64,000 nucleotides of DNA. Origin: Trochalopteron elliotii (Eukaryota; Chordata; Aves; Passeriformes; Leiothrichidae). Positions 46,154 through 58,445 of the stretch are shown piece by piece (positions within the stretch are counted from its first letter, which is position 1; each line of letters begins with the position of its first letter). The notes under the pieces were generated by a model. The model was not told the origin of the DNA and made no database searches. It saw only the letters and a list, made by a program, of their open reading frames with translations. The DNA lies in NCBI GenBank assembly GCA_024734555.1, contig JANPWX010000652.1, forward strand, positions 86,890 through 150,889. The letters run 5' to 3'. A program made the position numbers and the translations under genes.

Positions 46154-46979
46154 CTGCCCAGCAAGGAGGGGAGAACTCAAAACTTCCAGGTTTTTATGTT
46201 GTGAGTAAACAACACGAGGTTTGTCAAGTCCCCTGCAGCACTTTGCTAATAAACAGATATTACTGGTTTCACACCCTGTGTGCTGTAATTAATTTTGGCT
46301 CATTAACAGCACAGTCCATGCAAGCACAGAGCTGGCAGCACCCTGAACCTGGCCAGGACTCCGTGCCAGGATGGCAGCTGTGATCTCATGGGCTGGGATC
46401 AGGAGATGGAAAGAAATTTAACCTCAAAGCAGAGAAAGCTGGAACAAAGATTCTCTAATTGTCTTCTGCAACTGCATCTAACTGGGCATCAAATGTGAAT
46501 TACAAACAGGACTCTGCTGCACTGTGTGTTTTTAATGAAGGCCAGAATCAACTCTCTAGACATAAAAGGGGTTGCAAATTTTGCCCCAAAGTTCCTGAAC
46601 ACAGAGGTGCAGAGATTAGATCCCCGTTCCTCTCATCTTCTAAACAAAAATCACTAACTCAGCTTATGCAAACTCACTTCAAAACATTAAATTCCTCCTC
46701 TTCCCTTTGCTATCCAAATCCAACTTTGGCAACACAGCCAGTCTTATCAAGTTAAGGATGGGAAGAGAGATATGGGGGGTATTTTAAAGGGTTCTCTCCA
46801 TACACCCACCTTTCCTGTGAGATCACACAATAATTAACGCACAAGACGCTTTGGCCTTGAATTTTACCACAAGTGTTCATTAAAAAAAGGATCACAACAA
46901 TCAGATTCTTCCACAATCAGAGCCCAAGAACTACTGGAAGTGGCTGAGAGGGGTTGCTGAGTTTTGGTTACTCACTGAC

Positions 46980-47081
46980 CTCCTCATTTTCAATCTTCAG
47001 CGTGGACAGGCGGGACTGCAGCTGCTGACACCTCTGCACCAGCTCACTCTGCACGGGCTGCTGGGCACAGAGCTGAGACTC
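46980..47081 (-). CDS. SRGAP2: SRGAP2 extended F-BAR exon (residues 353-386)
   Basis: This 102-nt, 34-codon exon in phase 0 encodes ESQLCAQQPVQSELVQRC and QQLQSRLSTLKIENEE. Glu replaces the human Ala after GDM. The acceptor is TCCTGCAG. The donor is GTCAGT, less common than GTRAGT. Confidence 0.95.
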
Positions 47082-47224
47082 CTGCAGGACAGACAGCACA
47101 GCAGGACACTGCAATTACTCATTTATTTATCAACACAAACATCCTCTGAAGTGCTGAGCTTTAAAACTTGGTAAACCTGCATTTCAACCAGAGGAGGAGG
47201 TTCTGCCCAAAGTGCAGCTCCTTC

Positions 47225-47635
47225 CCTGGGAGGATTTACAGAGTGACACCAAATTTACAGTTATGGAGTGATCCCAAATTCAGAGTGCCAGTGAATCTAC
47301 AGAGTGATACTGAGTCTACAGAGTGACACCAACTTTACAATTCTAGAATGATACTGAATTTACACAGTAAATTCAGAGTGACACCGAATTTACAGTTACA
47401 GAGTGACCCAGAATTTAGAGTGACACTCAATCTACAGAGTGATTCTGAATTTACAGAGTGACACCAAATTTACAGCTATAGAATGATACTGAATTTACAC
47501 AGTAAATTCAGAGTGACACTGAATTTACAGAGTGACACTGAATCTACAGTGTGATACTGAATTTACAGTTCTAGAATGATACTGAATTTACACTGTAAAT
47601 TCAGAGTGACACTGAATTTACAGTTACAGAGTGAC
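47225..47635. repeat. Satellite array, second copy of the GTGACACTGAATTTACA family
   Basis: These are the same degenerate units and orientation as 40200-40870. The array starts about 145 bp from the acceptor at 47082. Confidence 0.92.
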
Positions 47636-48654
47636 TCCTGAACAGCGAGCAGGAGATGATGGCAACATCAAAAAAGAGCTAGAAAACATCAGCTGCTGTC
47701 AGTGATGTCAGCTCACTGTGTGTTTTGGAAGTCTGGAGGTGCTTTTTCCTACCTATTAGGATAAATCACATCAAAAATGAGGAATCTGGTTCAGTGTTCA
47801 GCCTGGCATCCTGGGCTAGGGGCACAAGGGGCTGGGGTTGCTCAGTTGAACCACCTGCACAGCACAGCAACAGGCACAGGTCACTCTTGAATGAATCCAG
47901 GGCAGTTAAAATAAAAAAAAAGCAGAGTCTGGGGACTTGTCAGAGACACCAGAACACTGAGGTTCCCTGAGCTGCTCACAAAGTCTCTCATCCCACAGCA
48001 TGAGGCAGCTCTTCCCTTTTGTTTTGTTCTGGGTTTTGTGTGTGGGTTTTTACAAGAAAACAGTGACCTCACTGCCTGAGGCTGTTTCTTCAGAGACAGA
48101 AATTGAAAGTGGGAGTTCTACCCACCCATGCACACACACAGGATCACACATCCTGGTTTAATCTGCTGCATGCAGCACCATTGCAGCAAGACCATCAGCT
48201 GCATTTCTAAACACTCCTCCAGCCCTGAGAAGCAGCAAGATAAATGATTCAGTGAATGGGAGCTGCTCCTCAATGAGACTCTGCAGGTAATTCCTTTTCT
48301 TCCCACGATCTTACAGCATCACAAGCACAGAAAAATCCAGGAAAGGTCATTTGCAGTCTGAAGGTTTCACTTTAAACGGGAGAGACAAAGAAGAGCCTGG
48401 AGCAGTGGCTGTAATTCCCAGCCCAAGAGAAGAGGCTGCCTGCAAAGAGACCATCCTCCAGTCTGTGCTCGGGGGAAAATCTGGAAATCCAACCAAGTGA
48501 CCTAAATTGTCACACTGTGCATGTGCTCCCATTCACAACCAATTTCAGCTTGTGGGATTTCCAACAGCTCCCAGCTGAGCAACCACATCTTGATAAACCC
48601 AAAAATGTGAAGGGTTTGCCCTGCCAGAAATGAAGAGTCCACAATGAAGAGTCC

Positions 48655-48805
48655 TGGCTCACAAGGAGGATGCAAAAAGCACCACTGCAAAGCATTTGTG
48701 CTCTCAGGCTGCACACTCAGATGCTGCAAAAAAACAGCACTTAGGTTTCTTAAATTGGCCCTTCCCACCTCAAAGTTCAGAGGCTGTCTTGGGGATTAAC
48801 CTGCG
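48655..48805. repeat. Outlying unit of the array around the 49144-49368 exon
   Basis: aaggaggatgcaaaaagcac, then tttcttaaattggccctt and gaggctgtcttggggattaa, match the intronic part of the units at 49.4-50.6 kb. This copy is on the other side of the exon, so the exon lies inside the repeat domain. Confidence 0.8.
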
Positions 48806-49143
48806 GGCTGAAGGAAAGGTTTCATATTAAATGGGAGCAGGAAACACTAATTAAGCATTTTCACCTCCAGCAAAGGGCCAAGGATCAGTATCAGGGATCA
48901 GCTTGGATTTGAGAGCAGCACTTGCTCCTTTCCACAGAACCTTCGGGGCTGCAAGGGATTTCTGGAGATCATCCAGCTTTGACAGCCAAAAAAGTAAAAT
49001 ATAAACACCTCTGCTTAATCTTTACATCATCTCTCACCTCTCAGCCTCCCAAAACACCCCAACAGGCAGCCCTGGAGGGGGTGAATTTATGCAAAACGAG
49101 GGCAACAAACAGGCAGGGAGCTGCAGGAGGGCCCCACACTGAC

Positions 49144-49368
49144 CATGTCCCCCATGTGTGGCTGGAACTCAAACTTCATGGGCGGGCAGAAGACGTTGTT
49201 GTACATCTCCATCAGCCTCTGCTTGTCGCTGTTGGCGTCCAGGTTCTCCACGGCGTTCTCGATGGCGTCCAGCCCCTCGTGCTTGGACTGCTCCAGGTTC
49301 AGCTCAGCTGACAGGAACGTCCTCAGGGCCCTGTTCAGGCTGGCGTGGTAGCCCAGGTCACAGCACTG
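49144..49368 (-). CDS. SRGAP2: SRGAP2 F-BAR exon (residues 278-352)
   Basis: This 225-nt, 75-codon exon in phase 0 encodes QCCDLGYHASLNRALRTFLS, then the helical region LNLEQSKHEGLDAIENAVEN and KFEFQPHMGDM. The acceptor is GTCTTTCCAG and the donor GTCAGT. Its first 45-60 bases and upstream intron are repeated four times further into the intron. This copy is judged real because it alone has the full length, the donor and a continuous frame. Confidence 0.97.
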
Positions 49369-50600
49369 CTGGAAAGACACACACACGGGGCCCAGGTGAA
49401 TAAAGGAAGATGCAAAAAGCAGCACTGAAAAGCATCTCTGTTGCACGCTCAAGATGCTGCAAAAAAAACCAGCATTTAGGTTTCTTAAGTTGGCCCTTCC
49501 AATCTCAAAATTCAGAGGCTGCCTTGGGGATTACTGAAGATGCTGTAAAAAAACTCTCAAAATTCAGAGGCTGTTTCGAGGATGAACATGAACCTGAGGA
49601 TTAATCAGGAACGTCCTCAGGGCTCTGTTGTGGTAGCCCAGGTCACAGCACTGCTGGAAAGACACACACGGGGCCCAGGTGAATAAAGGAGGATGCAAAA
49701 AGCAGCACTGAAAAGCATCTCAGGTTGTACACTCAGATGTTGCAAAAAAACCCCCCAGAATTTAGGTTTCTTAAGCTGGCCCTTCCAACCTCTTAATTCA
49801 GAGGCTGCCTTGGGGATTAATGAAGATGCTGCAAAAAAACTCTCAAAATTCAGAGGTTGTTTTGGGGATGAAGCTGAGGATTAATCAGGAACATCCTCAG
49901 GGCCCTGTTCAGGCTGGCGTGGTAGCCCAGGTCACAGCACTGCTGGAAAAACACACATGGGGCCCAGGTGAATAAAGGAGGGATGGAAAAAGAAGCACTG
50001 CGAAGCATCTCGGGTTTTACAGAAAAAAACAGTATTTAGGTTTCTTAGATTGACCCTTTCAATCTCAAAATTCAGAGGCTGCCTTGGGGATTACTGAAGA
50101 TGCTGCAAAAAAAACCCCAGCATCTAGGTTTCTTAAATTGGCCCTCCCAATCTCAAAATTCAGAGGCCGTCTTGGGGATTAACCTGAGGATTAATCAGGA
50201 ACATCCTCAGGGCTCTGTTGAGGCTGTTGTGGTAGCCCAGGTCACAGCACTGCTGGAAATACACACACAGTGCCAGGTGAATAAAGGAGGATGCAAAAAG
50301 CAGCACTGAAAAGCATCTTGGGTTGTACACGCAAAAAAACCCAGTATTTAGGTTTCTTAGACTGACCCTTTCAATCTCAAAATTCAGAGGCTGTCTTGGG
50401 GATTACTGAAGATGCTGCAAAAAAACCCCCCCAGCATCTAGGTTTTTTAAATTGGCCCTCCCAATCTCAAAATTCAGAAGCTGTTTTGGGGATGAACATG
50501 AACCTGAGGATTAATCAGGAATGTCCTCAGGGCTCTGTTGTGGTAGCCCAGGTCACAGCACTGCTGCAAGACACACACAGTGCCAGGTGAATAAAGGGAA
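49369..50600. repeat. Tandem array (285-311-bp units) with exon fragments
   Basis: Four units carry an intact-looking acceptor and a copy of the start of the neighbouring exon, with exon-equivalent starts at 49653, 49942, 50252 and 50563 (minus strand). Each reads QCCDLGYH, then NRALR; in the first and fourth, ASL is removed in frame (9 nt). The intronic parts repeat ggatgcaaaaagcagcactg and ttggcccttccaatctcaaa. None has the rest of the exon or a strong donor. Confidence 0.9.
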
Positions 50601-52035
50601 TGAAGCTCCAGAATGGGGATCTGAACAATTCCAAAGGCAGGAGTTGGATGGATGGGGAAGGAGTTGGTGGTTTTTGGTAATTTCTGGGTGGCAGGGAGGT
50701 CCCACATCCCTCACTGTCTGCACAGAGCACCTCAGCCTGTAACACCATGAAAACTTCATCACCATGGTATAATTATATACCTTGAATTATCAGCTATAAT
50801 AGAAGTTCAAATTATTATGACAGTTTGTGGAGTTTTCCAGACTCATTTTTCATGGTGTATTAGAGACTCATTTCACCCAAAAACGAAGTTCAACAGCAGG
50901 GCAGTGGATTTCCCTCAATTCTAACCTGATTTTTAGGGGTCTTGTTCCTATGAATACACTCCAAAATCCTTAAATAACATCACTCAAAGGAAGAGGAAAG
51001 CAAGGCACTGAAGTATTGCTGGAGAGACAAGACACAGGATTTGGATCATCTAAAAAGGCCAATCTGCACCCAAATAATCCCCAAATTCCAGCAAACTGCT
51101 TCATTCCTTGTGCTTCAGCAAGGAGGAGCATAACCTGGACATGAAAACAGAGTCATCCAAAACCCAGCAGCCACCAGTTGGGATGATTTCATTTGCTGGG
51201 GTGAAACAGAAGAGCAAAAAACTTTGAAGCAAGAAGTGGTTATGGTCAAGAATTTCCTGGCTACGGCTCACACTGGGATGATGTCACTGGGAGACAATCA
51301 AACAGCTTCATTTCCACCACGGCTGCAGAGCCAAGTTTTCATGTTTCAGAAGAGGAGGGGGAAAAAAAAAAAAGAGCTTTTCATTAGCATGAGATCAGAA
51401 CCAGCCTGGATTTTTTCAGCCATCTCATCAAGTGAGCAAGAAGGAGCCCACCTTCTTGGAATTGCAAGCAAGATTACATCCACGAGGAGAAAATATCCAA
51501 AAAGGAAAGAAAAGGACCATCTGCTTGATTGCTGTGCTGCTCTGTAAGCAGAATTCACATGAAAACTCCTCCTCGCCCATCATTTGGGTCTCATCACTGT
51601 CATTGTTTGCAAACCCAGAGGGAAAAAAAGGGGGAAAAAAAAAGAAGAAGAAGAAGAAGGGATGGGGGGAGAGGGAAGAGAAACTGCTGGACCATTCCCC
51701 TGCTCCCAGAGAATTCCTGCCACTGGGTGCTGGAAGCCAAACAAGCTGTGGCAGGTGTGAAGCCTTGGAAAAAGAGCTGCAGTTGCTAGTTGGGCTGCAG
51801 GCAGAGAATTAAGGGACTTTACATTCAATCAGAAAAGAACAAAACCAGCCAAGCAAAAAAAAAAAACAAAAACAAAAACACAATAAAAAAAAACCACCCA
51901 AAAAACCAACCCAAACCAAAACAAAAAAGCAAAATAAAAGAGGCTTGATTGAGAATCTGCACGTGTGGAGGCAGCCTTGGATCAAGAGGCACTCACAGCT
52001 ACTGCTCACTCTGCAGGGCTGGTGCTGCAGCTGTG
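50601..52035 (-). other. SRGAP2 intron
   Basis: The intron contains A-rich and AAG-rich simple sequence near 51.36, 51.63 and 51.86 kb. No exon was recognised. Confidence 0.55.
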
Positions 52036-53060
52036 GGGGAAATGGCACTGGGACAAGGATCAGGATCAGCATGGATTTAACAGCAGCACTCAATTCCTTC
52101 TCACAGAACCTTTGGGGTCTCAAGATCACCCAGGCCAAGGCAGGGTCACCTGGAGGTGACACAGGGACACGTCCAGGTGGGCCTGGGGTGTCTGCAGAGA
52201 GGGAAACTCCAGGACCCCCCTGGGCAGCAGCTCCAGGGCTCTGCCACCCTCATGGACAGCAGCTCTTCCTCATGTTGAGGTGGAATTTCCTGTGCTGTGG
52301 TTTATTTCTCCTTGTCCTGTCACTGAACAGAGCCTGGCATCATCCTGACACCCCCTGGGGAGATTTGTGTGGACTGATGGAGATTTGTGTGGAGTGATGG
52401 ATATTGGTATGGATTGATGGATATTGGTATGGACTGATGGTTATTGGTATGGACTGATGGATATTGGTATGGATTGAGGGATATTGGTATGGATTGATGG
52501 ATATTTGTATGGAGTGATGGGAGAGTTGTGTGGATTGATAATTGTATGGATACATGGGACATTTCTATGGATTGATAGATATTTGGATGGATTGATGGAT
52601 ATTGGTATGGACTGATGGATATTTGTATGAATTGAGGGATATTTGCATGGAGTGATGGGAGAGTTGTGTGGATTGATAATTGTATGGATATATGGGACAT
52701 TTCTATGGACTGATGGATATTGGTATGGACTGATGGATATTGGTATGGACTGATGGATATTTGTATGAATTGAGGGATATTTGTATGGACTGATGGATAT
52801 TTGTATGAATTGAGGGATATTTGTATGGAGTGATGGGATCCCCTCTCAGCCTTCCCTTCTCCAGCCTGACCAGCCCCAGTTCCTTCATTCTCTTATCAGA
52901 CCCCAAATCATCTCTGTGGGTTCTGCTGGACCCTCTCCAGCAGCTCCTCAACTGCAGAGCCCAGAACTGAACACAATTCCTGCTGAGGGACAGGAGCCTG
53001 TGCACCCTCCCAGTGTGACCAGTCTGTCCTCCCAGTGTCCCCAGAAATGCACTGGGAGGA
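52036..53060 (-). mobile_element. CR1 LINE fragment interrupted by a minisatellite
   Basis: Reverse-complement CR1 reads from tttggggtctcaagatcacc through gtgacacagggacacgtcca and agcagctcttcctcatgttg. It resumes after the array at gggatcccctctcagccttc and continues to about 53060. Confidence 0.83.
52360..52845. repeat. Minisatellite inside CR1, 20-22-bp unit
   Basis: About 22 units of tggactgatggatattggta and variants. The first units, gatttgtgtggactgatgga, match the CR1 segment seen unexpanded at about 17.69 kb. Confidence 0.93.
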
Positions 53061-55185
53061 CTGGGAATGCCAAGGGGAGTTCATGTGTCACCCCACACCT
53101 CCCTCAGGCTCTTTGCTACCAAAGCCTCTGACAAAACACATTTCCCAGCCCACTCCCAAACCCTTTAAAGGTTTTTTTTTTTTTTTTAAGTCCAGTGTTC
53201 CATGTTTATAAATGCACCAGTCCTGCCATCCCTTTTCTGGGTTATATAAATGTTTGATGGAATCGTTCTCAAAGGAAATCAATTTTTTATAAGAATTTAA
53301 TGATAACTCATTCAAATTCACTTCCCAACATGACAGCTGATTAACCCTTTGCCAGTTAGCTTTCAAATAGGCCTCAAAAATAGAAGATTTAAGGGAGAAA
53401 AGCCCTTTGTTTTAAAATCAATTCACATTTGGAAGGGGAAGGATGAGACCCTGGAGTAAGCAGCCATGGCACACCTATTCCTAGAAGAGCAAAGCAAGCT
53501 CTGGGACTCACACACACATTTTTATCTTTTTTTTTTTTTTTCCAATCCTGTCCCAGTGACCCTTTTATAAATATGAGTTAATGCAAACTTCCCCATTACT
53601 GTAATATTTCATTAGCATCAAAGAGCTGCCTCAGTCCCCAAAGTCAGGAAATTCAAAACTACTGGGCTATGGCAGGAACAATTTATTGCTCTCAACTCCT
53701 GACAAAGAATTAACTCCCTGTTATCCTTCCCTGCACACTGCAGAGGGAACAACGTGCTGGAGAAACGTGACATTAAACAGAAAGTTTAAAGCTCTTTGGC
53801 CTAACACAATCTCCTTGTAAGCAACTTTGAAGCTTATTTTTATATTATATTTCAAAATTCAGTATCACCAGATGATTAGATCGAGGGAAGGCATTACAGC
53901 CTGGCTTAAAAATCCCATTTTTATTCAAGTCAGATGGCTCAGATAACCATCACTGGTTATAACTGTTAATTTTCAATCCTTCAGGATCAAAGGCATTAAT
54001 AAATCTATCTTCCCTGTGTCTTAACAACGAGATAACTGAACTCCATCTCCTGTGCTCCCAGACAAATCCAACGTTTTTCCATGCCTGAACACAGAGCAGA
54101 TAAAACTTTTAATTTTGAAGATGATGGGAACACGTAGAGTTAAATTGAATGCTCCAAGGGCAGGGACTCACCCAGAGCCACGAGGGCTCCTCTCCAGGAA
54201 CAGACAAATCCCCAAAATTCAGAAGTTTGGATTCTTGCTCTGCCATGCCCCAGACACAGGGAGAGCAGCCCTTCCTTCCAAGCCCAGATTTGTCCTGTCC
54301 TGCTGACAACACCTCAGCCCTGTGCTTAGACATTATTCTGGGCTTGTGAAACCCAGCTGGATTCTCTGCTACCAGTGATTCATGAAAATACACCAAGAAC
54401 ACACAACTGAACCAGGAAGACTTGAGAGACAAGGCTTCAGATGAAAAAAAAAAAAAAAATTAAAACAATTAAATGAGGCTGATGCTGGTGGAATTAATCC
54501 CAACCTTGTAGCTCTGATAGAAATATATACAGAGAGTTCTAATTTGTTAAAAACCCAGAGCCATGCAATTAAGGTTGAGCAAATGTTAACCCAAACAGGG
54601 CTCCTAAAAAGGCAGCAGGAATAAACAGACCAGTCCTCTCCAGTGCAGCAATCCTGCAAACCAGGACGTTTGGAAATAATAACAGCATTTTTCACAGCCA
54701 CTCTCAGTGACAGCCCTGACCTCCAAAAGGACAGGTTTAAATCAACACCTGGCACAAGAGCACTCCAGTTTATCATCAGCTGAATAAATGCAGCCTATAG
54801 ACTGCTGGTTATTCTAATAGCTGAGTAATTAATAGAGATCTGAGTGCTCTTTATTGCCTGTGTCTAGAGACTCTTGTGCTCATCACTCCCTGCTCCTCCA
54901 GGCTCTGCAGCCGAGTGCTTCCAGCAGGGATGGCCTTGGGAGGGGAACAGGATCCAGCAGAGCCCACACTCAGCATGTCCAGGCTGAAGGTTCCATCCTT
55001 GGCTAAAAACCTCAGGGTTCCTGACTGCCTTTGCTGAGTTTTTAAAAAATCACAATTTTGGGGTTTTTTGGGTTTTTTTTTTTTTTTTTTTTTGAGGCAA
55101 GTTTTACCCAAAGCAGAATTGCTGCCCCCTGAACAGGGAGCAAAATATATTCCCTGGGAGTGGAGAGGCTGAAATCTGCTCTGCT
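53061..55185 (-). other. SRGAP2 intron
   Basis: Homopolymer T and A tracts occur near 53.17, 53.53, 54.44 and 55.07 kb. No exon or repeat family was recognised. Confidence 0.55.
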
Positions 55186-55189
55186 GGGC

Positions 55190-55440
55190 AGGGAAAGGAT
55201 GTGAGGGAAGGGCTGGAGCTGTGTCAGGGAGGTTTGGGATGGAGATCAGGGAGAGGTTCTTCCCCCAGAGGGTGCTGGGGCACTGCCCAGGCTCCCCAGG
55301 GAATGGGCACTGATCCAAACCTTCCAGAGCTCCAGGAGGGCTTGGACAGCACCCTCGGGGTGGGATTTTGGGGTGTCTGTGCAGAGCCAGGAGCTGGACT
55401 GGATGATCCCTTCCAACTCAGAACATTCCATAACTCAATG
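55190..55440 (+). mobile_element. CR1 LINE 3'-end fragment
   Basis: Sense-strand CR1: gagaggttcttcccccagag, then ggtgctggggcactgcccag and ggatgatcccttccaactca near the 3' end. Confidence 0.85.
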
Positions 55441-55846
55441 ACTTTCCCAAAACCAGTTAAAAGCAGCTTTAGGAAACACTTCTGAACTCCCTCTCTTCTG
55501 CCAAACCTCTTCTGTACCGTTTCTACAGTTAAAAATCTTTTTTTTTTTTTTTTTTCCAAACGTGCTTCTGAGTTAAAATCTTGTGGCTTTGCTTGAAAGA
55601 GCCCAATGAAAATGCCAGGCAGCAGGGTGACACTGAGGCTGGCTTTGAAGCAGCTCCTCCTTTTTCCCTCTCAGTGCCACATGTCCTGTCTGTGTAACAG
55701 AGGTGTGTAACCTGAGAAAAGCTCCTTAATGAGCAATTATCAGCCCAGTGCCACCCCCAGGCTGGCCAGCCCAGCTGTGCAGAGGTTTCCAGCTGTTTGC
55801 AGAGGTTTCAGGGATGCTGAGGGAGGCTCCTGGCCCCAGCACTTAC

Positions 55847-55975
55847 ATCAATGAGATCAGACAGGTCGTGGATGTAGTACTTGAACACCGAGGCATTGGT
55901 GGCTTCCAGGGCCAGCAGATACTCATTCCTTGCCTTGATGGCCTTCAGTCTGTTTTCTGTGTACTTTGCCTGGCG
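55847..55975 (-). CDS. SRGAP2: SRGAP2 F-BAR exon (residues 235-277)
   Basis: This 129-nt, 43-codon exon in phase 0, acceptor CTTTCAG and donor GTAAGT, encodes RQAKYTENRLKAIKARNEYL and LALEATNASVFKYYIHDLSD. It is part of the long F-BAR helices facing the membrane. Confidence 0.97.
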
Positions 55976-56725
55976 CTGAAAGACAGCAAAAAACCAGAAC
56001 AGAGAATGAAAAGAGGTGAGCAGCACCCTGAGCAACACCAGAGAGCACTGAACAAATCCCACTCTGCTCACACACATTGTGCCCATTTGAATTCCAGTTT
56101 GGCCAGGACTCCAAGACTTGAAATGCAGATTAATTTTTTAGATGTGTTTAAACACTGCTACACTGGACTGAAAGTCTTCAGACTGTGGGATGGGGAAGAT
56201 TAAAGGAGGAATGAAGGGACAAGGGGGGGTTTAGGAGGTTATGGCCCAGCTCCAGCTCCACCAGAGAAGCCCATGAGGGTCTGAGGGTTGCTACAGGCAC
56301 CTCACCTCTTCCAAGGCCTGAACTTGCTCCTTCCAGAGCCTAAATCCATTCCAAAATAACTCCTTTCCTTCTACTGCCTTGAACCTTAGAGCTGGAGTGG
56401 CCAATTGCTGAGGCCACTGGTTCTGCCCTCCAAGCCAGTTTGGGAATTCTGGGCTCTCTGGAGCACAGGCCTTGTGCTCTGGACAACAAAAATAATCCCT
56501 TTAACCACAACCCCCAAGCAGGCAACTGCTGCTCTCCCACTCTGAGCTGGTTTAAGGTTTTTGTGCTGTGCCTGTATTCCCTGGGATAACACAAACTGCC
56601 CCTGACTGTCCTGAGGGAAACCCACTGCTGGGTTTTCCTTTCTTTCAGCTGAGTGCTGAACAAAACCTGCCCAAAAATGGGATTTGGGTCTGAGGAGGGA
56701 ACCTGTGGCTCCTGTGCATCAATAC

Positions 56726-56941
56726 CTTCTCCTTCATCTTCTCAATTTTTTTGACAGAGCTTCTCCTGACGTGTTTCTCCTCGAACTTGACATTGGAGGT
56801 GGAATCAGGGGAACGTGGGGTCTGCTTGTCCTCCTGCTTCACTGACTTCCCAATCTGCTTCTCCTCCTGCTTCTCAGCCTCCTTCAGCTTGCTCTGGGCA
56901 CTGATGCTGTCAGCGTTGTACATGTGGTAGGTTTTCATCAC
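56726..56941 (-). CDS. SRGAP2: SRGAP2 F-BAR exon (residues 163-234)
   Basis: This 216-nt, 72-codon exon in phase 0, acceptor TTTCTGCAG and donor GTATTG, encodes VMKTYHMYNADSISAQSKLK, then KEDKQ-type charged linker and HVRRSSVKKIEKMKEK. The basic stretch is typical of the SRGAP-specific F-BAR insertion. Confidence 0.97.
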
Positions 56942-58354
56942 CTGCAGAAACAAAAACCAACACTCAGGGCTCTGGTGGGGCAGGGATCAAAAAACGACCT
57001 GAAATACCTGAACCAGCAAAAAAAAAAAAAAAAACAACCATTCAGGGAAATTTCCCAGGTCAGAAAAGCAGGGAAAGAGGTGCCTGAGCCAGTGTGGCTC
57101 CCAAAATGAATCTGAAATCAGAGTGGGTGACTCTGCAGCTGCTGCTTTGTTTGACTTTGGCATGTGCCTCCTTGCACAAAAACCAAAAAGAAGGCTGCAG
57201 ACTAAATCCAGCCTTCCCTGAGCTGCTCAAAGGAAATGATGTGGCAGGAAAATGAGAGCTTTTCATCAGCAGGTAAGGTTTCTGAAGGGAGCCCTATCAG
57301 CCTTTCATCTGGGTGAATCAGAGCTTTAAACATCACAGGATGGAAATCCAGCCTCAGCACAGCCCCTGCAAGGTGCCATTTGTTCAAATCAAATTTGGGA
57401 CATAAAAGTACTTCTGGGCACCTTTTGTAATAAAAAAATTAATAAACAAGTGTGGTTCTTGCATTTAGGGAGGCCTGGACCCTGTGCTCTATGGAAAAGT
57501 TTCATTTTTATAAGTAAATAAGCACATTTTTATAAGTAAATCTAGATAAATATCCCCCCCCACAGTCACAAAATTCCCATTTGCTTCACGTGATATTAAT
57601 GTCTACATTTGTGTTAAGCAAACAGAACCAAAGGACACGAGATGTAAACCAGCTTTTTATCCATAAATTGCAAAGCAATTTGAATCCCACACCAAAACAA
57701 ACACGACACAACACTCACAGGGGGGCAAAAAAAAAAAAAAAGGCAAAATTGCATAAAGTCACCCATTCCAGCAGCAATAAAGGCTCCACTCATGAATAAT
57801 TTGATTTATCTCAGTTGAAAACCAGTTAACAGCTACTTTGCACCAGAACATAACACAATTTCACCTAAGAGGGCTGCGTGCTCCCCCTCTGCAGTGATCA
57901 GCAGAGGTCCCAGATCCAAAGAGACTCTGGATTTCAACATGAAAGGGAATGTGACTGCAGCCAGTGCTAAAGAACATCCTGAATTATTCACACACCCGCC
58001 CTGCAGATGCTCAGACTATAAAGGAGGCGTTTAGAATTATAATAATGGATGCAAAGGAGTTGCTTCTCCTCTCTTGCTCAGAGTGGAGCTGGCAGAGAGC
58101 AAAAGCAGAGGGAGAAATCCCAGTTTTAATGGGTTTTTAATGGTTTTGTGCCCCTCTGGCAGCCACGGTGTGGGGACACTGGTGACTCTCTGAAGGCAAA
58201 ATGGCACAGGACAAAAAAATGACAGGTTGGGACAAGAGAAAAATGACAGGCTGGGACAACCCTCTGTGTTTTGTTTGTGTAGATAAGGCAAAAATTTCAC
58301 CTAGATCCACTTTGCCTAAAAGCAGGGATTCTGCCAATCTTTGGTATATTGAAT
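56942..58354 (-). other. SRGAP2 intron
   Basis: A-rich tracts occur near 57.02 and 57.73 kb. No exon or repeat family was recognised. Confidence 0.55.
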
Positions 58355-58445
58355 TAGGGAATCATTGAGGTTGGGAAAGATCTCCAGGGTCACCCAACCT
58401 TTGGTTGATCCTCACTTTGTCACCCAGCCCAGAGCCCTGAGTGTC
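58355..58445 (-). mobile_element. CR1-like 3'-end fragment
   Basis: gggaatcattgaggttggga and agatctccagggtcacccaa resemble reverse-complement CR1 ends; short and diverged. Confidence 0.6.

Noticed and set aside
46190..46310. Possible LTR end (gctaataaacagatattact)
   Set aside because: It has an AATAAA-like motif but no matching TG/CA ends or target duplication that I could define.
49603..50565. The four exon-start copies as real SRGAP2 exons
   Set aside because: They lack the remaining 160 or more bases and a good donor, and the normal exon already supplies the residues. They are kept as a finding, not annotated as coding.
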